Assembly: GCF_027409185.1 (NCBI RefSeq)
Contig: NC_084465.1
Location: 33,459,864 to 33,523,863 of the forward strand
DNA: 64,000 nt
Origin: Cynocephalus volans
Taxonomy: Eukaryota > Chordata > Mammalia > Dermoptera > Cynocephalidae
Direction of reading: 5' to 3'
Shown: in pieces, positions 39,510 through 54,583 of the stretch
Layout of the letters: each line of letters opens with the position of its first letter
Position numbering within the stretch: position 1 is the stretch's first letter
Position numbers and translations under genes: made by a program
Notes under the pieces: model-generated
The model's database searches: none
Seen by the model: only the letters and a program-made list of their open reading frames with translations
Told to the model about the DNA's origin: nothing

Positions 39510-40099
39510 GCTTTATTGAGGTATAATTTGGCTATAAAGATTAAATGGTTTAAGTGATGCCTGTAATTTGCTATTAGCATGTGCGTATGACAGAAGCTGT
39601 TGCTTGCTTAACGTTAGTCATTTTTGTTTCTTTCCATGCTGGAAAAGACCTGATTTAGTTCACATTCTCACTTGTAACTCAGATATATTTTACTTAATTT
39701 ATGCTATCATGTTTTATTTTCCTCGCCAGGGGTTTGTTGAAGAGTGAGCAGTGGTTCTTTGGTAAATGTTCAGTGACTGGCTCTAAAATAAAATAAAATC
39801 AAATAAAAAGGAAGAAAGAAAGAAAATAAAAGGAATACCTTGATTTGTAGCACTTAGCAATTTCTTCAGTGTAAATATTCTAACTGTGGCCAATTCAAGC
39901 TACCAATGTGACACCAACTGGCTCACAAAATTTCTGGAAATTTAACAATTGGCCCTTACAAGCCAGTATGAACCAGCTTCTACACACCGCTGAGGGTGGA
40001 CATCTCTCTGGGTCCTTGCCAATGAAAAATGAGGAAAACCGTCTGAAGATTACTTCAGAGGAAGGTTTCATTACACATAAAAGGAAATTCAGAAGAATA

Positions 40100-41500
40100 A
40101 AAAATCCTTCTCCTTCTGGTTATTTTTCCAACTTTTTATTATTTAAAACATTCAGCAAATTTGAAAGAATTTTACAGTGAACACATAGACACATCACCTA
40201 GATGCCACCATTAATATTTTACTGTATATGGTATATTCCATATCTACCCATGTATCAGTCCAACAGTCCATCTTATTTCATAATGTATTCAAAATAAATT
40301 TCAGACATCAATACCCTTGTTGCTAGATACTTCAGCATGTATAATATTAACTAGAGTTCACTATATGTTTATAGATTTTTTCTTTTGAAGTAAAATTTAT
40401 AAATGAAGCATAAAAAATCCTAAGTGACAAATGCACACACTTGTGTAATCCAAATCTCCAACACAAACAGAACATTTCTAACACCCCCAAAAGTTCCCTT
40501 ATTCTCTAAGTTAATCCCCACCTTCTCACCCAAGAGGCAACAACTCTTCTGTTTTATTTTTCTAACAGATTAATTTTGCCTATTCTAGAACTTCATGTAA
40601 ATAGAATCATGTAAAATGCACTCATTAGTGTAAGACTTTTTTCATTCAGCCTATGGTTTTTAAGATTCATCCATGTTGTTGCATGTGTCGATAGTTGTTT
40701 TTTATAGTGCAGTAGTATTTCATTGTATGAATATACTGCAGTTTGTTTATACATTCTCCTATGGATGAACATCTGGGATTTTTTCCAGTTTTGGCTATTT
40801 TAAACAAAAAAGCTGCTATAAACATTTTATATAAGTTTTTTATGAACTCATATTTATTTTTCTTCAGTAACCACCTAGAAATGTGACTGTCAGATCATAA
40901 GGAATATATATATTTAATTTTGTAAGAAAGTGTTTTCCAAAGGAGTTGTAATATTTTATACTCCACCAAAAATGTATTCAACTCTGAGTTGCTCTGCATA
41001 TGGCCAATATTTGACGTTGTTAGTCATTTTAATTTAAGCCGTTGTGATGGGCGTACAGTGGTATCTAATTTCCTTCGTACTAATGATGTTGAGCACTTTT
41101 TCATGTGATTGTTGGCCATTTATATGTTCATTTTTAGAAATGAAGCTCTTTTTCTCATTGAATTGCTTTGGTGCCTTTGTTGAGAACCAAATAGCCTATA
41201 AGTGTGGGTCTATGCATGGGCTGGTGTGCTGTTCTGTTGATATATTTGCCTACCTTTATTCTGATAGTATAATGTCTTGATTACTACAGCTTTATAGTAA
41301 GACTTTACCATTACTTTGTTCTTTTTAAAGATCTCTGTCAACATTCCAGGACCTTTGGATTCCCATACATATTTAAGAATCAGCTGGTCAATTCACACAC
41401 AAAATCCTGCTGGAATCATGACTGAGATTGTGTTGAATCTATAAATCAATTTAGTAAGAACGACCATGTTAACAAAATTGAGTCCTTTCAAAAGAGAGTG
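40100..41500 (-). mobile_element. old L1 3'-end fragment
   Basis: Plus-strand text corresponds to the reverse complement of an ancient L1 3'UTR and ORF2 tail: TCATCCATGTTGTTGCATG, then GGTGCCTTTGTTGAGAACCAAA and the block ending near AACAAAATTGAGTCC. The young L1 at 27.7-29.1 kb has the same series of landmarks. Many indels; no open frame remains. Confidence 0.75.
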
Positions 41501-41645
41501 GCTGTAAATATATAGCCAAGTAGGACAGTAGGTTGACTTGTTGTAGACAACTGTTAATTTGAGGGGCTGTTTTTCATCCTCAAATTGCTATAAGCTATTG
41601 TAGTATAAGGGTAGGGGGAAAAATCCTTATTTTGCACTACACATA

Positions 41646-41809
41646 CCACCCCGCAAGTTTTTATCTGATGTCTTCTAGGCTGATCCTGGAGTTTGGACAT
41701 AAATTTAGCGGATCTGAAAGTTTGTGTAGCTTGTCTTAAAAGTGATTCTTTCCACAAATTTAAAAGATGAGAAAATGTCCGTAGAAGCCCAAAACAATTT
41801 TTTAATTGC
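41646..41809. repeat. unassigned direct repeat, copy B (~165 bp)
   Basis: Second copy of the 39343-39509 sequence in the same orientation. An old L1 fragment lies between the two copies. Confidence 0.75.
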
Positions 41810-42327
41810 ATAACTTTGGAATATGTTGGTCTTTTGATTTCTGTTGGCATCTCTGACTTCTGCCTCTTTTCCTTCACTAAGCTTCAATCTCTCATGAATT
41901 CTGCCTTTCTTTCTCCAAGCTTCTTGCTTCCCTTTCCTTGATTGGCTGCCGTCCAGCGCACTTAACAGTAACATCAGGAGGTCATCTGGTGGCATTCAGC
42001 CTTAGATCTGGAGCAGAGGAAGCACCAATCTATTTTCATGGTTGAGTGCTGCAATGAATTGAAAAAAGGGCAGGTTACAAAACTGAGAAATCTTGGGGGA
42101 GGATAGTCGAGAGTAATATTTTGTTTAGCATGACTCTTGCTATCTAATTATTGTCAATCATCAATTCCATTAAAACTGTCCGTCATAGGCTAGGGGACAG
42201 AAATTCCTAGCATGCATAAGAAGGGGGCTTTTGAATTGCTTGCTGTTGTCAGGCCCTCTTTCAGCTCCTCATTTATTCCCCTAGTATTGACATTTTAAAC
42301 TGATGAATGTGGTTGAAATTATTGATC
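41810..42327. other. unassigned sequence left of the truncated L1
   Basis: No gene or recognisable element. Minus-strand open frames that begin in this stretch, or just left of it, show no known domain. Confidence 0.3.
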
Positions 42328-42344
42328 TGAAACTCCCCTATTTT
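42328..42344. repeat. left target-site duplication of truncated L1
   Basis: TGAAACTCCCCTATTTT, identical to 42747-42763. Confidence 0.93.
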
Positions 42345-42555
42345 TTTTTTCTGTGTATTAGAGAAAATTTTATATTTGTTGGCACTTTTTTTTTTTTTAA
42401 ATTTTATTTTGTCGATATACATTGTGGCTGATTATTGCTCCCCATCACCAAATCCTCCCTCCCTTCTCCATCCCCCCCCCAACAATGTCCTTTCTGTTTG
42501 CTTGTCGTATCAACTTCAAGTAATTGTGGTTGTTATATCTTCTCCCCCCTCCCGG

Positions 42556-42588
<33 letters not shown>

Positions 42589-42746
42589 TGTGTGTGTGAA
42601 TTTATATATTAATTTTTAGCTCCCACCAATAAGTGAGAACATGTGGTATTTCTCTTTCTGTGCCTGACTTGTTTCACTTAATATAATTCTCTCAAAGTCC
42701 ATCCATGTTGTTGCAAATGGCAGTATTTCATTCGTTTTTATAGCTG
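42345..42746 (-). mobile_element. 5'-truncated young L1 with probable 3' transduction
   Basis: On the minus strand the order is: L1 3' end (42746 down to 42399, nearly identical to 27432-27773 of the full-length element), poly(A) (42398-42386), 35 bases of unrelated sequence (42385-42351), and a second poly(A) (42350-42345). A perfect 17-bp target-site duplication encloses all of it. Two poly(A) tracts around unique sequence inside one duplication are the mark of an L1 transcript that read through its own poly(A) signal. The source locus is not in this window as far as I can see. Confidence 0.85.
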
Positions 42747-42763
42747 TGAAACTCCCCTATTTT
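42747..42763. repeat. right target-site duplication of truncated L1
   Basis: Perfect 17-base match to 42328-42344. Confidence 0.93.
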
Positions 42764-43338
42764 GGGTCTAGTTAGCATGTACTTCCATTTGGTTTATGTT
42801 CCTTAACTAGTATTCCTTGTGATTAACAATGATTTCAAACCTTCTTTCAAAGTGCACTCCTCTTAATGATGAACACAAATCTGCTTATTTCTCACCTAAC
42901 AGTCATGATTTCTGTGGCCACAAGTGCTAGGTAATATTTCTTCCAAATTTATAACTGATAGGGATCAGACACCTAATGTATGCTAGGTAATTCTAGAATA
43001 ATATAGCACATTGATCTGCAACTTCCATTGCTCTTGGGAAAAAGTTGGGCAAGTGTGTCATTCTCAATTTCTTTATTTAGCGTATACTTGGAGAACATAC
43101 TGTTATAGTAAAAACTGAAGAAAATAAAAATTAGGACAAAATGTGAGTTTTGCCTTTATGGAAATCACAGCTTAATATTTGTTTTTAGAAAGAAACCTAC
43201 AATGGAATGCAAACTGTAATCTATTCTGTGATGGAAATATAATCAAAGGCTTCATTCATTCAAGCACTATTGAGTGCCTACCAGAGGTGGAGACATTGCT
43301 GTGAATAAATAGCACAAAAGTTCTGTCCACAAGACTTA
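42764..43338. other. unassigned sequence
   Basis: No gene seen. The part at about 43250-43330 (TTCATTCAAGCACTATTGAGTGCCTA...) resembles a common old mammalian repeat tail, family uncertain. Confidence 0.3.
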
Positions 43339-43424
43339 TATGAGGGTACTTCAAAAAGTCCGTAGAAAAATAGAATTAAAAGATAATACAAATATTTCGG
43401 TGAACTTTTTGAAATACCCTTGTA
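43339..43424. mobile_element. mariner-like MITE
   Basis: About 82 bases between TA dinucleotides. The inverted ends are GGGTACTTCAAAAAGT on the left and ACTTTTTGAAATACCC on the right, which match as reverse complements except at one or two positions. The layout fits an internally deleted Tc1/mariner element (Hsmar2-type, from memory). Confidence 0.7.
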
Positions 43425-43726
43425 GGTAAGGGAGAGGTTGCTTTACCTTTGCAGAAATTAGGAAGGCCTTCTTCATTGAAAAATGTGGCACTCAAGAGGG
43501 TCCTCAAAGAACAAGTAGTATTTATCTATGTGGAGATGAGCGACATCACAGGTAAAGGGAATAAGGATAGTAGGCATGGAGATCCAGCAGGCCAGGAATG
43601 TCCACACAATGGCTGATAGATTTCATCTGGGCTTGAGTTTAGAGAATCAAAAGGCAGAATGAGAGAATGAGAGAAAAAACATAAAACATTAGGTTGGGGC
43701 CAGATTACAGAAAACCTTATTGTTCG

Positions 43727-43806
43727 TCTATCCATCCATCCATCCATCCATCCATCCATCCATCCATCCATCCATCCATCCATTCATCCATTCATCCATC
43801 CATCCA
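43727..43806. repeat. (ATCC)n microsatellite
   Basis: About 19 tetranucleotide units with two ATTC interruptions near the right end. The open frame of repeated MDGW on the minus strand is this repeat translated. Confidence 0.95.
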
Positions 43807-45699
43807 ATAGACAACCCAATGTGAAGCTCCCACTGGAGAAACGCAGATTACAAAGTGGCAAAGGGACCAGATCTGTGGCGGAATAAATGTTTCAGAATAT
43901 GTAGGTTGAATTGCGTTTAGCTGGGCAGTTCTAGTTGTTCAAGGGGGTGAGATTTCTTGTCTTTGCTGTTTTGGCCTGCATTGTCTTTGGGGATGGGAGG
44001 CTCTCAGAAAACGAAGGACTCAAATTCATAGTCAATGCAGGAAGTTGCCAGTGTTTTTTTCAGAAATAATCAGTTTCTCACAGATGGATGGCAAATGGGC
44101 AGTCTCCAATTATAACCTCTCAAAAGCAGTCAAACAGTTTCTCACCATCCTTTAATTTGTGACACTAAACAACAGAGGTGACCTGCTTGGTGAGATCCAG
44201 GGTGGGGAGAGCACAGTGGCTGACATCCTAGGCCACTTTAAGCAGTAAGTCTGCTTAAAGTCTCAGACTCAGAACCATTCAGTCTTGCTGTTCTCTTACT
44301 CCTCAATCCCCTGCCATGCCCAAAATGCAAGTTCCCCCGGTCAACTTTGCTCTTACACCAACTTACCCTCAGGCCTCATGCCACTTCTCAATTGCATTGC
44401 TAACCTCCCTTCAATCCGTTCCTCTGAGACCTCTTCACCCTTCTTTCCATCCAGGTCATTGCCATTCCCGTGGCCTCGCCGCTTTCCCTGGTTCACATAC
44501 TCATCCTAGTGCATTGTGCCAACTACTGGCTTTCCTGCATTTTCAGCATCTTAGTCTCATCCTTTTTCTACTGTATCCTCACCTCAAACCTCAGCCTTGA
44601 ATCAATCCATATACCTGCTTTCTCTCTTTCTGTACATAGGTTGCTAAAGTGTTGCTGAGGAACTACAGAATTGAGTGGATTTAAACCACTGTATGTACCT
44701 GGTTTCCAACCTCAGCTGGGGAGTCCCACTTCCCTGAAGCCAGAGTATTGACATGAATTATTTGGAATTCTTCTTCCTGGGAGATGTCTTTTCTACTCCA
44801 TTCATTTATTTATTTAATTGTTTATTTATATCAGTATGGACTCATGGATGTTTATTTTATACTTTGGGTTGTGATCTATTACTAATTTATTTTGCTCAGA
44901 TGGTTCCAGCTTTGGCCACTGGGAGCTCTTTTAGTTAGCTCTGGTGTTCCTTTGACATATGCCCATAATTGTGTGTTTGTGTGTGTGTATGTGTGCGCGT
45001 GTGTGTATGTGTTTGAAAACCCTCTTATATACTGGCACCACAAGATGTATCAGGTTCATCTTGCATATTTTTTCCCCTAGTCTTAGATACAATCATTTTT
45101 TTCCAAGGAGCCTTTTTATTCTTCCTTTTATTGGAGAATGGTATAAGAAATCAAGATTCGGGCAGTAGGTATGCTCTTTGCTACAGGGCTGTCATTGCTT
45201 CCTGGCCCTCTAAGTGGACAGATCAAATGTATACATACTAACTTGTGTATATACATATATCTATAATATATGTATAACTATTTCTATATGTAGCTATATG
45301 TATTAACTGTATTAAGCTAAACATGAGTTCATACTGATGTCTCCAACTTGCGTCAAGAACCACAGGGATTATTCTAGCCCTTCTCTCTTTCTTTTCTATA
45401 TTCTCCCACTCCAACAGTGAAAAACCTGGTTTCCACCATCATCATCTACTTATTTGTTTGTTTATATATAGTCTTTTCTGAACTGTAACTTGCACACTGG
45501 TGGGAAAAATCTTTTTCCACCAAAATACAGTGCTTGTGTACAGTTCCTTTTGCCTTTGTCTTACAGTGTCCATTTATTTCCTGTGTTACTTAGGTCAAAC
45601 TTTTCTCCATCTCATTCGGTGAGGTGGTTTCATATATTTTTAATACAGTTAAATTCTCTTGTCCCAGTCTGCCTTCCTTCCTGGGATCCCAAGATCTCT
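43807..45699. other. intergenic, mostly unassigned
   Basis: No gene. A TG-rich microsatellite lies at about 44969-45015 and TA-rich low complexity at 45220-45310. The stretch 44280-44640 is pyrimidine-rich and may be an old LINE2-like relic, which I cannot confirm. Confidence 0.35.
44969..45015. repeat. (TG)n microsatellite, impure
   Basis: Alternating TG with TTTG, TATG and CGCG interruptions. Confidence 0.85.
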
Positions 45700-46620
45700 T
45701 AAGTGATTTTTTAAAATTTACGCACATTTAAGTTTACTCCTTATGCTGCGAGGTCCAATGGGTTCTGACCAATGCACAGCATCATGTATCCACCATGACA
45801 GTACCATACAGCATTGTTTTACCACACCCCAAATCTCCTGTGCCTCATTGATTCAACCCTTTTTCCCCTAGAGTTCCTGGCAACCACTGATCAATTTCTA
45901 ATCCATGGACACAAAATATCTCTCCATTTTAGTTTTTCTTAATTTCTTTCATCAGTGTTTTGTAATTTTCTACATACAGATTCTGTATATATTACATTAT
46001 ATTTATAACTAAGTGTATGCTTTTTTGGTAAGATTGTAAATGATATTTTCCATAAAAATTCAGATCACAATTGTTCAATGGTGGTATACCAAAAAAGCAA
46101 TTTTCCTTTTGTACATTGGCCTTGTATTATGTGACCTTGTTCCAGCAGCTGATTAGTTGCAGAAATTCTTTGTAGATTCTTTAGAGTTTTCTCTGTAGAC
46201 AGTTATGCCATCTGTGACTAAAAACAGTTTTATTTCTTCATTTCCAATCTGTACATATTGTCATTTCCTTTTCTCATCTTACAGCATTAGCTAAGATGCT
46301 AGTAGGGGTTGAACAGGAGTGGTAAGAGAGAACATTCTCACCTTGTTCCTTTTCTTAGGGGGAAAACTTGTAGTCTTTCACCAGTGAATTTGATGTTAGC
46401 TGCTTTCTATTCCTAGTTTGCTAAGAATTTTTATTATGAATGAATGTTGGATATTGTCAAATGCTTTTTATGCATCAATTGGTATGATCATATAGTTTTT
46501 CTTCTTTAGCCTATTCATATAGTGGATTATATTAATTGATTTTTTAATGCTGAATCAGCCTTGGATACTTGAAATAAATCCCACGTGGCCATGGTGTATA
46601 ATTTTTGTACACATTGTTGA
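45700..46620 (-). mobile_element. old L1 fragment
   Basis: Reverse complement of degraded L1 3'UTR and ORF2 sequence. Landmarks shared with the young L1 include a TTTCATCAGTGTTTTGTAATT block, a GGAGTGGTAAGAGAG block and the run GTCAAATGCTTTTTATGCATC. Heavily mutated. Confidence 0.7.
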
Positions 46621-47663
46621 ATTACAGTACACTATTAGATAACTTGGGGGATACAAATGTAAATAAAACCATCTCTTACCTAAAGGAATCATATAATCAA
46701 TTAGAGTGAAATAAAGACATATGCACACACTTATGTATAACACAAGCCAGAACATAGCAACTGTTCTAAAAGAGGGGAAAATCCTAGAAGTTTTTAATGA
46801 AAGGAAAGATCGCATCTGGTTTGGAGGAATTAGAAGGCACTACTATGTAAAATGTGGGTGATGTAGAATCAGAATTTGAGACCTGGAAGGAAACTCTGGG
46901 TCATCTCACTCAAACCCTTTCCTTCTCTTATAAATGAGGTAGCACACAGATAACCTCCATAAAGAGCTGGAATTTGATCTCAGATACCTCTTCCTTATGT
47001 CAGTAAGAGCTTTACTCTGCCTTACACAGTCTCCCACCTACATAGGAAACATAAATCTGTTTTACTTGACTTTTAAGTTGCTTATTTAGAAAATGAGCAT
47101 GGCTTTTCTTTTGAATTTCCTCATTCCTTCAACAAAAAGAAAACTAGAGGTACTTAGTGGGTATGGAATTGCCTAATTCTGCAATTGAGTAACTCCGTCG
47201 TGTTCTTGTGCCTCAGTCCCATAAAACCAAACAAAGAAAACATAATCCCCATCTGCTACAATCTGTAGCTCCCCTGCTCCTCCCCGAGGGAGGCAATTTC
47301 CAGCTGATGCAGCCCTTAGTGTATGTTCTCTGTACGGACTTGCCTTTAACATGTGAGTTAGCTCCTTTTGCTAGACTAGGGCCAATTTTTTTTTCCCACA
47401 GAAAATTTACAGAGAAACTTAAATTGAAGTTCACCTGTGTTTGACTGCAATTTCAATATGAAAAGTTCACTTTGCCCTAAGAACATTTTATATAAGGAAT
47501 TTGTAACGGCTTATTCTAAGATTGTTCATAATGAAAACAGCATGTATTCTAGTTGCTTGATATTATTGCTGATAATAGGGTTCTTTCTATTATAGCCATG
47601 TGCAATAGTGAATGGATATTTTTATTCATCTCACATAGAGAATGAACTTTCCTCAAATAATAA
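46621..47663. other. unassigned sequence with ancient-repeat texture
   Basis: The part at 46865-47040 (ACCTGGAAGGAAACTCTGGGTCATCT...) resembles an ancient mammalian SINE-like repeat, family unsure. No gene. Confidence 0.3.
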
Positions 47664-47915
47664 TTATAATAATGAAGACGATAACAATGATACTGGTTAA
47701 TATTTATTCTTAATCTTACAATGTATCTACTACATTATATGGATAATTTTATTTAACCCTCTCAACCACCCCATGAATTAGAATTGTTAATACCATCCCA
47801 TTTCACAGAGAGGTAACTTTGCCTTAGACAAGATAGGTAACTTGCCCAAGGTTGCACAGTTGGTAAGTGGGAGAGCCAAAACTTTTGCTGCGCTCTGTCT
47901 GACACTGGTCCTTCA
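47664..47915 (-). repeat. MIR SINE
   Basis: Plus-strand order GGTTAATATTTATT, TTTCACAGAGAGGTAACTT and GGTAACTTGCCCAAGGTTGCACAG is the reverse complement of MIR. Old, with indels. Confidence 0.8.
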
Positions 47916-50900
47916 GTTTCCATCATGATGACCTGATGATCTGCTGCCTCTAACTGGCTATCCCTGGTTATCCCTATTGTCCCTGGACAACATTAATCCC
48001 CCCCCCCCTCTCACCCTAGTGGCTTCTGTGGCTTCCAATTTTCTCAACATTCAAATCTGCCTCCTCCTCTACAATCATTTCCCCACATGAACCCTTCAAT
48101 CCAACCCAAGGAGTCACTTCATTTTTTCTCCCTCTCCATGAAGTCTTCCCTTTGCCAAGCAGCTCCCTTCAGCTGCAATGCCCACCCCCACCTCCTCACC
48201 GACTGTCTGGGTCAGCTCAAAAGAAAAATTTCCAAGGATGGAGAGAAGATAGGCAGTGGGTGGCTGAGCCCAAGGTGAAATAAAATAATGTTTTCTTTTA
48301 TTGATTTATCAATGTTTGTCTTTTAATTTCTGAAGAGCCTCTATTGCATGCAAAAATGTTAATAGGAGTTGAAGGTCTCTTATTCATACAGTTCCAATCT
48401 ATTCTGCAAATAAAAAGCAGTGAAAATGATTCATCCATGAATAATCCCCCCAAACCTTTGCTTATTGAAATGGATCAGAGATAATTACTAGGTTGGAGAA
48501 TTTGCATCCACACAATTTTCTAGTCTCACAAACATAATTTTCTTTAGAATGAATAGAAAATATTTGCTCTTTTAAAAGCTGTTGTGAATGGTGAGATGTG
48601 TTCTTCCTGTTTCTGCAGAAATGTGGCTGTGCCATCTACTGCTGCTACTCCTCATAGCTCAGGATTTCTGTCTCCCTCCTGGTCTCTCCAACAACGTTAA
48701 GCTCAGATGATTGGTTTTAAACTCCCACCTGTATTCATCTCAGTATGGAAGTCTTGTGTTCTGTTGGTCATTCCATCCACTAAGAAGTCAGTGTAATCAT
48801 AGTAGTTTGGGTGTTTGTAATTTCGTCCCGCAAGGTAATTTCATAATCACATGCAAGTTGGGAGGATAAGGGTAACCTGTCATGCCTCAGAGGTTTATTC
48901 AACTGCTTACCTTTTAGTATTTAGCTGAGAGTCACAGGAAATTTTAATCGGAGTTGCTCTGAGAAGGGGGTGGGGGACATGCTTTTTGTCTGTGATCCTT
49001 TAGAACCATCTGGAATACACATGAGATTTGTTTTCTGCCATTGTCTTGTCAGAGCATCAGGCTGTTGTTCCAGGTGTGTGAAGTGCCTGTATGGCTTAGA
49101 TTTAATACTTGCTTTTCATTATGCCCAACAGCTTGGTCCTTTATTCTCTGAGGGATGTGTTTTCAATACCACAGGAGATTTCTTTATGCCCAACCAAATG
49201 ACTCTTTACAAGCAGCTCAACTGGTGTAAGGCCTCAGGTGGGCTCAAGGGACCCACAAGAACAAGGTTTATGTATAGGCACAGGGGACATTCAAATGTGG
49301 CATTATATTAAAGGCATTTTGAATTTCTCCATCCTGGTTTTCTAGGAGAACAAACACCTCTCCTCCTGAGACTAAGCAAGAGATTCCAGGGTACCTTGAA
49401 CTTGTGTTGAAAAATAGAAAAAGCAAGAGTAACGTAAACAAGAATATTGTGGAAAAAGAGAGAAGGAATAAAGAAATTTTTTAAAAAATGTTATTAAGGA
49501 ATAGATAAGAAAAAAATAGTGATGTCTATAGGTGAATTTCCAGAAATAAAAGAGATTTTTGTGTTGCTTAGAGCTAACACATTGTCTTTAAAATAGCAAA
49601 ACAAAAACAAACAAACAAAAAAGTCAATAAATAAAATGAATGAATATAGCTACATATGATAATATGGGTGAATTTTAGGAATAAAATTTAAGTGGAAAAG
49701 TCCCTGGAGATTACATCCTGCATAATATCTTTAGCCAATCCTTTCTTATTATAAAACATAATACAATAAAAGTGTATAAAGATAACCTTTTTATAAACTG
49801 AAAAAATACCAAAACAAAAGTATATGCTCTTAATAATACATATTAGTGTAATAAAACCATACCAAAAGGAAAGTAAGGCAACGATGGACACAAGTTTCAA
49901 GGTGGGAGGCAGGGAAACAGGATGGATGGGATCTCATATGGATGTAAGTTATTGTCCTTGTTTTAGTTTTCTGTTGGGTGGTGATTTCACAGTTTTTTTT
50001 TTTTTATCATATTATTAAAACCAACAAATGAACAACAAACAAATAAGAGAGAGCCTTTTACATACAAATGACAAAAGACTGTTATGAATTTAGGATTGTG
50101 ATTAATGCAGTTCTGTGCACCTGATGTCCAATATTAAAAAATCTGGCAAAGAAAAGGGGGAAAACAATATTTGCCCTGTGAGTAACACCATCCTCCTGGT
50201 ATGGTTGCTCCTGTATGGTGTGTGTCTTTCCCCCCAGTATTGGATGTTAATTACTCTCCTTGCCTTTAAATACTTACACACACATATATAAATATATAAA
50301 ATATATAACTATATAATACATACATACATGTATATATATATATATATACACACACAAATATATAAAATAAGTGGATCTCTAGAGAACTCTCAATTCCATC
50401 ATCAAGTATGATGGTAGCTGTCATTTCCTTGCTGCAGAAAAATAGTGAGGCAGTAATTTTTTCACACATGTTCCAGGCGAAAGCACCCTCTGCTACCAGG
50501 TAGTGGAGTGGCAATCCCCACTCTGAACATCACCAAGTCTATACTAGAGCTCAAGGTGTTTGTCTCTACTTTCAGAAAAAAGAGAACTAAGAAAGCAAAT
50601 ATTAAAATGGATAACTCCCATTTCCAAACAGGACAAAGAGGCCTCCCTGCCTCCCTACAAACTTTCTAAACTGTAGAACTTTTAATTCTGACTCTTTCCA
50701 TTGATTACTTTTGTTAATTATCCCAGGTTGGGTTCCAGGGGAAACAAACTGAAAAGGAGATTTCTGTCCAGGTAGGTTATTGGATGTACTCTTGGGAATA
50801 GTGTCTATAAGGATGTGGGGGAAGCAGGATCGGGCAGAGGGAGAGGTTGAGCAGTGCTGCAGTTCCAACAGAGGCCTCGACCCATCTCATAGTGTGCTAT

Positions 50901-51239
50901 GAAGCAGGGATAGTTATTCAGAGATGTCCCAAATTGAGGCAAGGGGGCTGAGATTTTGAAGACTCCCTTCCCCAAGGGCTACCTACCCACATCCAAGGCT
51001 GCTTTCGGAAAGAATTTTTCTGTCACCATTTTTTTTGACTCGTTTCCTCCCCTCCGAATAGTACAACATCAGCCAATTTTTGGCTTGCACACACATATTG
51101 AACCGGCCCATCCATGAACTAAGCTTGGCCTTTTTTTTACCTCTGTCCTCTGAGCAATAGGTACCACCCACTATAGGCATGAACTGAGGGAGAGGTGCCT
51201 TTGCAATATTGGTGGGTATCATAGGAGTCTTGGTCATCT
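47916..51239. other. unassigned intergenic sequence
   Basis: A C run at 48000-48008 and TA/CA-rich microsatellites at 50276-50360. No gene, no clear element. Minus-strand open frames at 50.6-51.2 kb show no domain. Confidence 0.35.
50276..50360. repeat. TA/CA-rich microsatellite
   Basis: Alternating (CA)n, (TA)n and (ATAT) units. Confidence 0.85.
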
Positions 51240-51269
51240 GTTAGCATAGCTTACTTGTGCCCTCTGGCC

Positions 51270-52170
51270 TTGCTCATGACTGATACCAAGTGTACCACTT
51301 CCATCTTACTGTGATTAATTCTTTTCTGCAGATGCCATGGCCTTACTCTAAAACTCTAGGAATCTCATGATATGATTCTCCTACTGGAACCTGATGTAAA
51401 ATCCACACAGCTTCATTTCTTATCACATATTCCTTTAGTACCATAAGGTCTGCTGGTTTTATGGCTCAAGTGTCAAGGCTGCTTGTACTACATCCTAAAC
51501 CTGCTGCAGACCCCTTTCCCTTACTGGATCTCATTAAAAGCTGTTAGCCTTCCACATCACTCAGTAAATGAGTTGGAGCAGTATTTGCAAATATGAAATA
51601 TGCTATCTCCAGAACCTGATATGTGATAATCCTGGCATACCCCAGACCACTGAAATCCTAAAAAAACTTTACTGATATGCTGAACTTCTAAGTCTTTATG
51701 AGGTTTGTCTCAAACCCTCTGGAGCACATGTGTTACCAAAGTCTACAACATACTAGGTACTTTCACTCATCTCATCCAATTTTCATGAGATCATTGATAT
51801 AGTGGACAAACGTTAGGTTGTGCTGAATGCCCAGTTGGCCCAGGCCTCTTTGGACTATGTTATGACAGAAAGCAGGAGAGTTAATATAGTGTTGGGGGAA
51901 ACACCATAAATGTATTCCGTTGTCCATCTCACATGGATGTGAATTACTTCTGGTCCTCCTTGAGAAGGATGGAAAAGAATGCATTTTCCAGACCAATGAC
52001 AACATATCATGGATCTGAAATCATGTTAATCTGCTTCAGCAAATATTTCACATCTGGCACCACAGTTGCTATTGGAGCTACTGCTGGATTGATTTTACAG
52101 ACATCTTCGTGCTTCAGGATCCATCTGTGTTATAGGGGCCACACTGGTGAATTAAACAAAAAAATGTGTT
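51270..52170 (-). pseudogene. ERV-L-like pol relic (reverse transcriptase region)
   Basis: On the minus strand an open frame (51772-52005) contains a reverse-transcriptase-like block in which the expected Y-x-D-D active site reads YIND, so the second catalytic position is lost or shifted. Stops and frameshifts break the surroundings. I take it as an old ERV-L-class insertion; the class call is from memory. Confidence 0.5.
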
Positions 52171-52247
52171 GTAGACTACCACCCTTATAAAGTTTAGATT
52201 CTCAAGGGTGGTAAAAATTTCTGCCATTTCCCCAAGAACAATAGGTA

Positions 52248-52276
52248 TTTAATTAACTAACTAATTAATTAATTAG
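52248..52276. repeat. (TTAA/TAAT)n low complexity
   Basis: Short AATTAACTAACTAATTAATTAATT tract. Confidence 0.85.
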
Positions 52277-54000
<1,724 letters not shown>

Positions 54001-54089
54001 TTCCATTTCTTGGTATGTCTTTTCAGGTCTAACCACTTAAATTGGTTTGGGAAGCATTTTCTCCTCTTTTTATTTTCTGAAAAAGTTTG

Positions 54090-54583
<494 letters not shown>

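Noticed and set aside
43526..43783. minus-strand frame with repeated MDGW
   Set aside because: Translation of the ATCC microsatellite.
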